13,026 bases of DNA from JAEKLB01 sp050249235 (GTDB lineage: Bacteria > Actinomycetota > Acidimicrobiia > Acidimicrobiales > CADCSY01), in NCBI GenBank assembly GCA_050249235.1, contig JBFWQW010000081.1, forward strand, positions 1 through 13,026. The letters run 5' to 3'. Numbering within the stretch: position 1 is the stretch's first letter; each line of letters begins with the position of its first letter. Shown piece after piece: positions 6,863 to 13,026 of this stretch. The position numbers were made by a program, and so were the translations under genes. A model generated the notes under the pieces. That model was not told the origin of the DNA. It searched no databases and was given only the letters and a program-made list of their open reading frames with translations.

Positions 6863-8380
6863 TCAGGACCGGGGGTCCCGGCGCTCGAGCTCGAACACGT
6901 ACTGGTACGCGAAGAGCGAGGGCCAGACGGCAACCGTCGCCTGGTTCAACCGCTCGAGCAGGCGAGACGCCCGACCCGGCCGGCCCTCGCCGTCGCCACC
7001 TGGGCCTGCATCGCCGCCGCGGGCTGTGTCTCCGCCTCTGGCTGGGCCGCCGCCTCGGGCCATGACCTCCTGGGGCATGGCCACCGCCGACCGGCTCACG
7101 ACCTCCAGCCCGGCCCGGCGAGCGGCCCGCTCGAAGCTCCGGCGGGTGAAGAACCGGATGTGGCCGGCGTCGAGGATGCCGCGCCGGTCGTAGTCGAACC
7201 GGCCGGTGACCACCCGCAGGCGGGGGTACCAGTGGGCGAAGTTCGGGACGCTCGCCACCAGCACGCCGCCCGGCGCCAGCCGGTCGGCCGCGGCCCGCAG
7301 GACCCGCTCGGGATCCCGGACGTGCTCGACCACGTCGGCAGCCAGCACCACGTCGAAGGGGCCGCCGACCTCGTCGGGGATGCCGTGGTCGAGGTCGGCC
7401 TCGACGAAGTGGTCGAGCTGGTCGGCCACGCCGTCGTGCTTCTCGACGTCGACGCCCGTGACCTCGTGGCCGAGCGACCGGAGGCGGGCGCCCAGCCGGC
7501 CGTCGGAGCAGCCGAGGTCGAGCACCCGCCCGGGCCGGCGGCGGCGCAGCAGGGCCAGCACCCGGCGGTGCGACGAGTCGAGCCCGTCGGCCTCCTTCAG
7601 CTCGTAGGCCTGGTCCGCGAAGGCCAGGTCGCCGGTGCCGAAGCCCATCTTGTGGGCCCGGTAGCGGGTGACGTCGACGAGGACGTCCTTGGCGTACTTG
7701 ACGCCGTCGACGTAGCAGATCTCGTCGCCGTAGTAGGTGGGGATGGGGATCTCGACGATTCGCTTCCCGGCCTCCTTGAGCTGGATGATGATCTCGGTGT
7801 CGAAGTCGAAGCCGTCGGAGTTGCGGCCGTAGGGCAGGTCGTCGAGGGCCGCCACGGCGTAGGCCCGGTAGCCCGAGTGCCATTCGGAGAGCTCGAGGCC
7901 GGCGAGCCGGTTCTCGACCGCGGTGAGCACCCGGTTGCCGGCGTACTTGTACCGGGGCATCCCGCCCCGGCGGGCCCGGCCCGGGTCGAGCATGCGCGAG
8001 CCGAAGACGGCGTCGGCCTCGCCCCGCTCGAGCGGGGCCACCATCTCGGGCAGCAGCTCGGGCGCGTACTGGCCGTCGCCGTGGAGCAGCACGACGATGT
8101 CGAGGCCGGCCTCCTTGGCCCAGCGGTAGCCGGCCTTCTGGTTGCCGCCGTAGCCCAGGTTGCGGGGATGGCGCACGACCTCGATCGGGAGGTCGGTGTT
8201 GAGCTGCTGGTAGCCGAGACCGACGAGGTAGGTGGCGTCCTGGCTGTGGTCGTCGCCCACCAGCACGGCGTCGATCCGGGGCCGGAAGTCGGCCGGGATG
8301 CGGTCGAGCACCTGGGCCAGCGTCGTCGCCGCGTTGTAGGCGACGATCAGCACGCCGATGCGCTTCGCGTCCCCGCTCAC
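6863..8380 (-). CDS. Bifunctional GT2 glycosyltransferase / class I SAM-dependent methyltransferase
   Basis: This 505-residue cytoplasmic protein has two catalytic domains. Residues 7-240 are a GT2 (GT-A fold) domain of the dolichol/polyprenyl-phosphate sugar synthase type: VLIVAYNAATTL (10-21), DDHSQDAT (43-50), LLHGDGQYAPE (98-108) with its metal-binding acidic site, GSRMLDPG (127-134), and SDGFDFDTEIIIQ (188-200). Residues 265-435 are a Rossmann methyltransferase: motif I VLDLGCSDGRLG (286-297), acidic ribose contact near 311-313 (VDVE), VLAADVVEHVRDP (345-357), LAPGGVLVASVPN (368-380) and GHIRFFTRRSFERAARRAG (406-424). A Gly/Arg/Ala/Asp-rich low-complexity segment (441-471) precedes a conserved-looking tail (LERLNQ to ELERR, 475-501). 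The pairing suggests that a sugar is loaded on a lipid phosphate and a methyl group is added in the same pathway, but substrates are unknown. GTG 8380 has a weak ribosome binding site; it lies 20 bases after the FAD-enzyme stop, so co-transcription is likely. Similar GT2-methyltransferase fusions are known in actinobacteria. Confidence 0.94.
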   Translation of the reverse strand: MSGDAKRIGVLIVAYNAATTLAQVLDRIPADFRPRIDAVLVGDDHSQDATYLVGLGYQQLNTDLPIEVVRHPRNLGYGGNQKAGYRWAKEAGLDIVVLLHGDGQYAPELLPEMVAPLERGEADAVFGSRMLDPGRARRGGMPRYKYAGNRVLTAVENRLAGLELSEWHSGYRAYAVAALDDLPYGRNSDGFDFDTEIIIQLKEAGKRIVEIPIPTYYGDEICYVDGVKYAKDVLVDVTRYRAHKMGFGTGDLAFADQAYELKEADGLDSSHRRVLALLRRRRPGRVLDLGCSDGRLGARLRSLGHEVTGVDVEKHDGVADQLDHFVEADLDHGIPDEVGGPFDVVLAADVVEHVRDPERVLRAAADRLAPGGVLVASVPNFAHWYPRLRVVTGRFDYDRRGILDAGHIRFFTRRSFERAARRAGLEVVSRSAVAMPQEVMARGGGPARGGDTARGGDAGPGGDGEGRPGRASRLLERLNQATVAVWPSLFAYQYVFELERRDPRS

Positions 8381-8400
8381 AGCGCCGACACGCTACCGGC

Positions 8401-9942
8401 CTAGGTGCGGCGGGGCAGGACCGGCGCGTCCCGCCCGGTGCCCCGGGCGCCCGTCCGGGCCCCGTCGGTGCCGACCGGCGTCGACGACTCCTCGTGGTAC
8501 TCCTGCTCCACGTTGACCGACCAGATGTCGTGCGGGCCCCGCCCCAGGATGTTCTCGACCGTGAGCATGGCGGTGTACATCGAGTGGTCCTGGTTGTTGT
8601 AGCGGTGCATGCCGTTGCGCCCCACCGGGTGGACGTTGGGCACCGTCTTCTCGACCCAGGTCCGCAGGATGTCGACCCGCTCGGCGTAGCCCTCGTCGTA
8701 GGTGGGATAGGCCTTCGGCACGCGGACCACGTGGCCCAGCTCGACCCGGACCGGGTCGACCAGGCCGAGGAAGGCGATCTCCCGCTTGGCCTGCTCGATG
8801 AGGTCCTCGTCCGACTTGGTCCACATGTCGTCGCCCTCGAAGACGAAGTACTCGAGGCCGAGGCAGGTGCGGCCCTCCTTCACCAGGTACGGCGACCAGG
8901 AGCCGTAGTTCTGGATGCGCCCCACCTGCACCTCGGGGGCGTGGATGTAGATCCAGTTGTCGGGGAAGGCGAACTCCTCGGGCACCACCAGCGCCACCGA
9001 CAGGAAGTCGCGATAGCTGATCTCGTCGGCCGCCCGCACGACGTCGGCGGGCGGGGCGGGGTCCATGCCCTTCACCAGCTTCGTGAACGGCATCGACGAG
9101 ATCACCTCGGTGCAGGGGAACGTCTCCTCGGTGCCGTCGGGCCTCACGGCCACGACCTCGTAGGCCCGCCCGTCGCGGTGGCGGATGTGGCGCACCTTGG
9201 TCTCCATGTGCACCGCCGTGCCGGCGGCCACGACCTTCTCGGTGCAGACCTCCCACATCATCCCGGGCCCGTACTTGGGGTACTCGAACTCCTCGATGAG
9301 GGAGGTGATCTCCTTCTGGTTCCGCTTCGGGAGCAGGGCGTTGAAGATGGCCTTCTTGAGGTCGAGGTTCTTGATGCGCTGGGCGGCGAAGTCGGCTTCG
9401 AGCTCCGAGGCGGGGATGCCCCAGAGCTTCTCGTTGTAGCTCTTGAAGAAGTGGGTGTAGAGGCGCTTGCCGAAGCGGGCCGTCACCCAGCCCTCCAGCT
9501 TGTTCTGGTTCTTCGGCGGCCGGATCTGGGCGTCGACGTAGCTGACGACGCAGCGGAGCGCCTCGAACGGACCCAGGTTGCGCAGCGCGTTGAAGGCCTT
9601 CAGGGGGTAGTCGTAGTACTTGCCCCGGTAGAAGATGCGGCTCATCCGCGGGCGGAGGAGGAAGTCCTCGGCCGGGAGGATCTCGTGCCAGAGGTCGGAG
9701 ACCTCCGTGACCTTCGTGAAGAAGCGGTGGCCGCCGATGTCGAACCGCCAGCCGTCGCGGACGACCGTGCGGGAGATGCCGCCGACCTGATCGGTGCCCT
9801 CGAGGACGGTGGCGTGGATGCCCTCCTTCTCGAGCTGGAAGGCGGCCGTCAGTCCGGCCGGGCCGGCCCCGATCACGACGATCCGGTGGTCCCCCGGGGG
9901 GACGTGGTCGTCGGGGGGGCCGCTGGTGGGGTTGGTCGTCAT
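8401..9942 (-). CDS. FAD-dependent oxidoreductase, UDP-galactopyranose-mutase-like
   Basis: The 513-residue protein opens with a dinucleotide-binding fold: IVVIGAGPAGLTAAFQLEKE (21-40) with GxGxxG at 25-30, the ribose-binding Glu48 in TVLEGTDQVGGISRT (45-59), and RFDIGGHRFFTK (66-77). The middle and end recall UDP-galactopyranose mutase and related flavoenzymes: FFKSYNEKLWGIPASEL (165-181) parallels the mutase KxWG motif, and GRNGMHRYNNQDHSMYTAML (441-460) parallels its C-terminal GR-x-YxY-x-D flavin motif. General annotation would be NAD(P)/FAD-dependent oxidoreductase or protoporphyrinogen-oxidase-like. At about 510 residues it is longer than bacterial mutases (about 370-400), so a different substrate is likely. 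It may alter a nucleotide sugar or a lipid-linked sugar for the neighbouring glycosyltransferases. I chose ATG 9942 because AGCAGG lies just upstream and it precedes the fold by about 20 polar residues. Longer in-frame readings lack conserved content. First gene of the four-gene run; the last 28 residues are a disordered tail. Confidence 0.88.
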   Translation of the reverse strand: MTTNPTSGPPDDHVPPGDHRIVVIGAGPAGLTAAFQLEKEGIHATVLEGTDQVGGISRTVVRDGWRFDIGGHRFFTKVTEVSDLWHEILPAEDFLLRPRMSRIFYRGKYYDYPLKAFNALRNLGPFEALRCVVSYVDAQIRPPKNQNKLEGWVTARFGKRLYTHFFKSYNEKLWGIPASELEADFAAQRIKNLDLKKAIFNALLPKRNQKEITSLIEEFEYPKYGPGMMWEVCTEKVVAAGTAVHMETKVRHIRHRDGRAYEVVAVRPDGTEETFPCTEVISSMPFTKLVKGMDPAPPADVVRAADEISYRDFLSVALVVPEEFAFPDNWIYIHAPEVQVGRIQNYGSWSPYLVKEGRTCLGLEYFVFEGDDMWTKSDEDLIEQAKREIAFLGLVDPVRVELGHVVRVPKAYPTYDEGYAERVDILRTWVEKTVPNVHPVGRNGMHRYNNQDHSMYTAMLTVENILGRGPHDIWSVNVEQEYHEESSTPVGTDGARTGARGTGRDAPVLPRRT

Positions 9943-10015
9943 GGAACCTGCTCGGGAGTGGGCGACGGTGTCGAGGCCGGGCGGCGTGGTGCGCGGCGCC
10001 GGCGAGGGCCCGCCG

Positions 10016-10021
10016 ATGGTA
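10016..10021 (-). promoter_or_regulatory. Possible -10 element for the FAD-enzyme operon
   Basis: On the minus strand TACCAT fits TANNNT and lies about 75 bases upstream of the ATG at 9942, inside the 173-base divergent region 9943-10115. It follows a GTGTCAC word. No clear -35 match is present, so the call is tentative. Confidence 0.2.
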
Positions 10022-10101
10022 GTGACACGCGGGTTGCGGACCGGGGTTCGGTCCCTGCCGGCCGGGCCGCCGGGATGGTGGTCGTACGCAGTCCGATGCT
10101 C

Positions 10102-10107
10102 TACCTT
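10102..10107 (+). promoter_or_regulatory. Probable -10 element giving a leaderless transcript
   Basis: TACCTT fits TANNNT and ends 8 bases before the ATG at 10116, so transcription would begin at or next to the A of the start codon. No Shine-Dalgarno sequence stands before this ATG, which agrees with leaderless translation, a common mode in actinobacteria. The -35 region is not recognisable. Confidence 0.4.
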
Positions 10108-10115
10108 GCCGGCCG

Positions 10116-11696
10116 ATGACGGCACCGGCCCGACCGCGTGGTGGCGCGGACGACGGGGCCGGGACCGCACCCACCACCTCGGGCGGCGGGGCCGTCCGTC
10201 CCGACCGGCTGGCGACGACGACCGCGGCCCTGGTCGCCGCGGCCGTGGTCGTCGCGGCCGGCGTCGCCTTCCGCCTCTACACCCGTTCCGACCTCTGGCT
10301 CGACGAGGCCCTCTCGGTCAACATCGCCCGGCTGGACCCCGGGGACCTGGTCGACGCCCTCGCCCGAGACGGCCACCCGCCCCTCTACTACCTGCTGCTC
10401 CACGGCTGGATGGCGCTGTTCGGCGACGGCGACGTCGCCGTCCGGGCCCTGTCCGGTGTCTTCGGCGTCGCCGCCCTCCCGCTGGCCTACCTCGTCGGCC
10501 GCCGGCTCGGGGGGGAGCGGGCCGGCCTGGCCACCCTGCTCCTGCTGGCCGCCTCGCCGTTCGCCGTCCGCTACGCCACCGAGACCCGCATGTACTCGAT
10601 GGTGATGGTGCTGGTCCTGGCCGGCTGGCTGGCGCTGCGGGCCGCGCTCGAGCGGCCCACGCCGGCCCGCCTGGCCCTGGTCGGGCTGCTCGGGGGGCTG
10701 CTCGCCCTCACCCACTACTGGGCCATCTACCTGCTCGCCGCCACCGCCCTGGTGCTGGCCGCGGGTTGGCGGCGGGGCGCCCCCCATGCCGGGCGGGCGC
10801 TGGTGGGCCTGGCCGCCAGCGCGGTCGTCTTCCTGCCCTGGCTGCCCACCTTCCTCGAACAGGCCGGCAGCACCGGGACGCCGTGGGGCCGGCCCGAGCG
10901 GCCGTCGGTCGTGGTGATGGTCTCCCTCACGGACTGGGGCGGCGGACCCAACGCCGAGGCCCAGCTCGTCGGCATCGCGCTGCTGATCCTCGTCGGCGTG
11001 GCCCTGTTCGGCCGCCCCGTCGACGGCGAGACCCTGGCCCTCGACGTGCGCACCCGGCCCGGCGTCCGGGCCGAGGTCGCCATCGCGGCCCTGACGCTCC
11101 TGCTGGCCGTCGCCGCCGGGTACGCCACGAGCTCGGCCTTCGCCAGCCGCTACACCGCCACCATCTTCCCGATCGTGGTGGTGGTGGCCGGCTACGGGAT
11201 CAGCCGGCTCCCGGGCCGGGCCCTCCTGCCGGTGCTGGTCCCGGTGCTCGTCCTGAGCGCGATCGGCGACGTTCGGAACCTCGTCACCCAACGGACCCAG
11301 GCCGGCGAGGTGGCCGCCTACATCGTCGACCACGGCCGACCGGGCGACGTCGTGGCCTACTGCCCGGACCAGCTCGGGCCGGCCGTCTCGAGGCTCCTGC
11401 CCACCGACCGCGTGCAGCGCACCTTCCCGGCCGGTGGCGACCCGGCCTTCGTCGACTGGGTCGACTACGCCGAGAAGCAGGAGGCCGGCGACCCGGAGGC
11501 GTTCGCCCGCGACCTGCTCGACCGGGCCGGCGAGGCGACGATCTGGCTCGTGTGGGAGGCCGGGTACCGGACGCTCGGCACCCGGTGCGAGGACCTCGGC
11601 AACGCCCTCGCCCGGCTGCGCCCGGCGGTGGCGGTGGTGTCGAGCGGCGACACCTTCGAGCACGCGGTGCTGTACCAGTACGGGCCGGGGCGCTGA
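10116..11696 (+). CDS. GT39-like (PMT_2) membrane glycosyltransferase
   Basis: The 526-residue polytopic protein transfers a sugar on the outer membrane face, probably from a polyprenyl-phosphate donor. A disordered Gly/Thr/Ala/Pro-rich cytoplasmic N-terminus (1-32) precedes the first helix (about 34-53). The first outer loop carries the catalytic-type acidic pair in WLDEALSVNIARLDPG (61-76), then GHPPLYYLLLHGWMALFG (86-103), both diagnostic. VRYATETRMYSM (151-162) and ALTHYWAIYLL (197-207) follow, and SRYTATIFPI (344-353) matches the late R-Y-x(5)-P element. Residues about 390-526, after the last helix, form an outer alpha/beta-looking domain (DVVAYCPDQL 411-420, ATIWLVWEAGYRTLG 474-488) of a kind often seen at the end of this family. 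It diverges from the FAD-enzyme operon by 173 bases and leads a two-gene plus-strand pair with the PIG-V-like gene. ATG 10116 is well placed for a leaderless start. Sugar and acceptor are not readable from sequence. Confidence 0.9.
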   Translation: MTAPARPRGGADDGAGTAPTTSGGGAVRPDRLATTTAALVAAAVVVAAGVAFRLYTRSDLWLDEALSVNIARLDPGDLVDALARDGHPPLYYLLLHGWMALFGDGDVAVRALSGVFGVAALPLAYLVGRRLGGERAGLATLLLLAASPFAVRYATETRMYSMVMVLVLAGWLALRAALERPTPARLALVGLLGGLLALTHYWAIYLLAATALVLAAGWRRGAPHAGRALVGLAASAVVFLPWLPTFLEQAGSTGTPWGRPERPSVVVMVSLTDWGGGPNAEAQLVGIALLILVGVALFGRPVDGETLALDVRTRPGVRAEVAIAALTLLLAVAAGYATSSAFASRYTATIFPIVVVVAGYGISRLPGRALLPVLVPVLVLSAIGDVRNLVTQRTQAGEVAAYIVDHGRPGDVVAYCPDQLGPAVSRLLPTDRVQRTFPAGGDPAFVDWVDYAEKQEAGDPEAFARDLLDRAGEATIWLVWEAGYRTLGTRCEDLGNALARLRPAVAVVSSGDTFEHAVLYQYGPGR

Positions 11697-11700
11697 CCCC

Positions 11701-11757
11701 TCGCGGGCAATCCGGGTCGCCGGCAGTCCGGGTCGCGGGCAGCCGGGTCGCGGGCAG
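11701..11757 (+). repeat. Short tandem repeat, 16-base unit, about 3.6 copies
   Basis: Just after the GT39-like stop codon the unit TCGCGGGCAGTCCGGG recurs at 11701-11716 (one change), 11717-11732 (one change), 11733-11747 (one base deleted) and 11748-11757 (partial). It lies in the 216-base gap before the PIG-V-like gene and is not part of either preferred coding region. It may have arisen by slippage; a regulatory role is unproven. Confidence 0.75.
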
Positions 11758-11831
11758 TGCGGTGGGCGGCCGGCGCGCCGGTCACCGGGGGCACCGCCGA
11801 CAGCCCGACCGCCCGACCGCCGCGACCGGGA

Positions 11832-11865
11832 GCACGGCCGGGCCGGGCCGCACGGCCGGGCCGGG
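11832..11865 (+). repeat. Direct repeat of a 16-base GC-only-rich word
   Basis: GCACGGCCGGGCCGGG occurs exactly twice, at 11832-11847 and 11850-11865, two bases apart. The word contains self-complementary GGCC/CCGG blocks, so the transcript here could fold strongly upstream of the PIG-V-like start. It is separate from the 16-base tandem repeat about 75 bases earlier. Confidence 0.7.
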
Positions 11866-11902
11866 GCGCGTGGCGGGCGGCCCGACGTGATGAGCTGGCA
11901 CC

Positions 11903-11911
11903 GGTGAGGAG
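11903..11911 (+). promoter_or_regulatory. Ribosome binding site of the PIG-V-like gene
   Basis: GGTGAGGAG is the best Shine-Dalgarno match in the window. The GGTGA part (11903-11907) sits 5 bases before ATG 11913. The GAGGAG part sits only 1 base before that ATG and 13 before an in-frame GTG at 11925. The site decides the start as 11913, with 11925 as a less likely alternative, and argues against starts further upstream. Confidence 0.6.
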
Positions 11912-11912
11912 C

Positions 11913-13022
11913 ATGCGCGGGCCGGTGGGGGCCTCCCTGTCGGCGGCGCTCCCGGGTTGGCTGCTGGCCCGGGTCCTGGTCGGCGTGGGCGCGGTCGTCG
12001 CCGTCGTGGCGTCCGACGAGCTCGTGCCCGGCGCCCGGACCCTCCAGCTCGACCAGGGGCTGTTCGCGTGGGACGCCGCCTTCTACCGGGACATCGCCGA
12101 CGTCGGCTACGGCGGGGTGGCCCGCGAGGGGCTCCGGTTCTTCCCGTTGCTGCCGCTGGCGGCCCGGGCCGCGTCGGTGCCGCTCCTCGGCAACGTGGGC
12201 CTGGCTCTGATCCTGGTCGTCAACCTCGCCGCCCTCGCCGCCGGGGCGCTCCTGCACCGGCTGGCCCTCGACGAGCTCGCCGACCGGGCCACCGCCGACC
12301 GGACGGCCTGGCTGCTGGCCCTGCTCCCGCCGGCGACGGTCCTCGTGGCCGGCTACGCCGAGGCCGTCCTGCTGGCCTGCACCATCGGCGCCTTCCTCGG
12401 CCTGCGCCGGCGCCGCTGGTGGCTGGCCGCCCTGCTCGGGGTGGCCGCCGGGCTGTGCCGACCGATGGGCCTGGTCCTCGCCCTGCCGGCCGCCATCGAG
12501 ACGGTCCGGGGCCTGCGCCAGGCCGGCTGGACCGAGCGGGTGGCTCGGGCCGCGGCCGTGCTCGGGCCCGTGGCCGGCACCGGGGCCTACCTGGCGTGGG
12601 TCGAGTGGCGCCACGGCGACGGCATGCTGCCGTTCCGGCTCCAGAACACGGCTGACCTGCGGGGCGGCTGGGCCAACCCGCTCGGCACCGTCCTCGACGC
12701 GGTCCGGTCGGTCGGCGACGGTGGCGGGCTCGGCGAGGCCCTGCACCTGCCCTGGATCGTGGTCTTCGGCGTCCTCCTGATGGTGTGCTGGCGGCGGCTC
12801 CCGGCCTCGTACACCGCCTATGCCGGCGTGCTCCTCGTCGTGGCCCTCGGCGGGCACACCCTGGGCTCCTTCGAGCGCTACGGGCTGGCCGCCTTCCCCC
12901 TGGTGCTGGCCCTGGCCCTCGTCCTGCGCCGGCCCCGGGACGAGCGGATCGCCCTCGCCGTGTGCGGGGCCGGGCTGGCCGCCTTCACGACCCTCGAGCT
13001 CCTCGGCGCGTTCGTCCCCTGA
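11913..13022 (+). CDS. PIG-V-like (Mannosyl_trans2) membrane mannosyltransferase
   Basis: The 369-residue polytopic protein resembles bacterial relatives of PIG-V, the GPI-anchor mannosyltransferase, which take mannose from a polyprenyl-phosphate donor. After the first helix (about 15-34), WDAAFYRDIADVGY (53-66) carries the conserved WDxxxY motif with acidic Asp54, followed by RFFPLLPLAAR (75-85), both typical of the family. AGYAEAVLLACTIGAFLGL (146-164), AGLCRPMGLVLALP (179-192) and GSFERYGLAAFPL (318-330) match later conserved points. About nine to ten helices are apparent, and no large soluble domain is attached. A longer in-frame reading from GTG 11757 adds 52 Pro/Arg/Ala-rich residues encoded by repeat-containing DNA and lacks a good ribosome binding site, so I reject it. 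The gene follows the GT39-like gene after 216 bases and may share its transcript or have its own promoter. Mannose specificity is inferred from family alone. It ends 4 bases before the window edge. Confidence 0.85.
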   Translation: MRGPVGASLSAALPGWLLARVLVGVGAVVAVVASDELVPGARTLQLDQGLFAWDAAFYRDIADVGYGGVAREGLRFFPLLPLAARAASVPLLGNVGLALILVVNLAALAAGALLHRLALDELADRATADRTAWLLALLPPATVLVAGYAEAVLLACTIGAFLGLRRRRWWLAALLGVAAGLCRPMGLVLALPAAIETVRGLRQAGWTERVARAAAVLGPVAGTGAYLAWVEWRHGDGMLPFRLQNTADLRGGWANPLGTVLDAVRSVGDGGGLGEALHLPWIVVFGVLLMVCWRRLPASYTAYAGVLLVVALGGHTLGSFERYGLAAFPLVLALALVLRRPRDERIALAVCGAGLAAFTTLELLGAFVP

Positions 13023-13026
13023 TCCG

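Noticed and set aside
6829..6933. TTG start at 6933 for the DUF2142-like protein
   Set aside because: It would overlap the upstream gene by 71 bases and add 35 polar, non-conserved residues before the first helix; ATG 6828 fits better.
9890..9920. Runs of G and C near the FAD-enzyme start that could mark a frameshift
   Set aside because: The reading from ATG 9942 continues through them directly into the GxGxxG fold, so no frameshift is needed.
5278..10119. Three long plus-strand open frames (5278-7065, 6602-8404, 8494-10119)
   Set aside because: They are antisense to the four-gene minus-strand run, rich in Gly/Glu/Val/His/Asp with no recognisable motif, and show the composition expected of complement frames in GC-rich DNA.
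8393..10177. Second minus-strand open frame of 594 codons over the FAD-enzyme gene
   Set aside because: It is out of frame with the GxGxxG-bearing reading and is dominated by Arg, Pro and Gly.
11757..11912. GTG start at 11757 for the PIG-V-like protein
   Set aside because: The added residues are Pro/Arg/Ala-rich and partly repeat-encoded, and the strong ribosome binding site lies just before ATG 11913.
10101..12857. Long open frame of 918 codons on the minus strand across both plus-strand glycosyltransferase genes
   Set aside because: Its translation is Gly/Pro/Gln/Arg/His-rich without hydrophobic segments or motifs, while the plus strand encodes clear membrane enzymes. It is an effect of high GC at third codon positions.

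Overview
The window comes from a very GC-rich bacterium. Third codon positions are almost all G or C, GTG starts are used beside ATG, and Shine-Dalgarno sequences are mostly weak. Together with the protein families present, this points to an actinobacterium, possibly the Acidimicrobiia; the lineage is an inference from style and not a database match. No rRNA, tRNA, CRISPR array, insertion sequence, phage gene or plasmid gene is visible.

Layout. (1) 1-756, minus strand: the N-terminal 252 residues of a PMT_2/GT39-type membrane glycosyltransferase that runs off the left edge. (2) 757-957: a divergent intergenic region. (3) 958-2979, plus strand: an OafA-type membrane O-acyltransferase fused to a C-terminal extracytoplasmic SGNH domain. 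It ends convergently, 31 bases from the next gene. (4) 9942-3011, minus strand: a compact four-gene run that looks like an operon. In transcription order it holds a UDP-galactopyranose-mutase-like FAD enzyme, a GT2 glycosyltransferase fused to a SAM methyltransferase, a DUF2142-type membrane protein, and a 736-residue polytopic membrane protein with a large C-terminal extracytoplasmic domain. The gaps are 20 and 34 bases, and the last two genes overlap by 4 bases (GTGA). (5) 9943-10115: a second divergent intergenic region. (6) 10116-11696 and 11913-13022, plus strand: a GT39-like membrane glycosyltransferase, then a PIG-V-like (Mannosyl_trans2) membrane mannosyltransferase. The 216-base gap between them carries short GC-rich direct repeats.

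How the genes may work together (inference). The GT2 domain resembles dolichol/polyprenyl-phosphate sugar synthases, which load a sugar onto a lipid phosphate on the cytoplasmic side. Five other proteins are large polytopic enzymes or enzyme-like proteins of GT-C character, the class that uses such lipid-phosphate sugars on the outer face. An O-acyltransferase with an SGNH domain would decorate the product. The locus therefore looks like one for assembling and modifying a cell-surface glycan, glycolipid or glycoprotein. Substrates cannot be read from the sequence. The least characterised parts are the UGM-like FAD enzyme paired with the GT2-methyltransferase fusion, and the 736-residue protein with its soluble tail domain. 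No clearly new defence or mobile system is visible.
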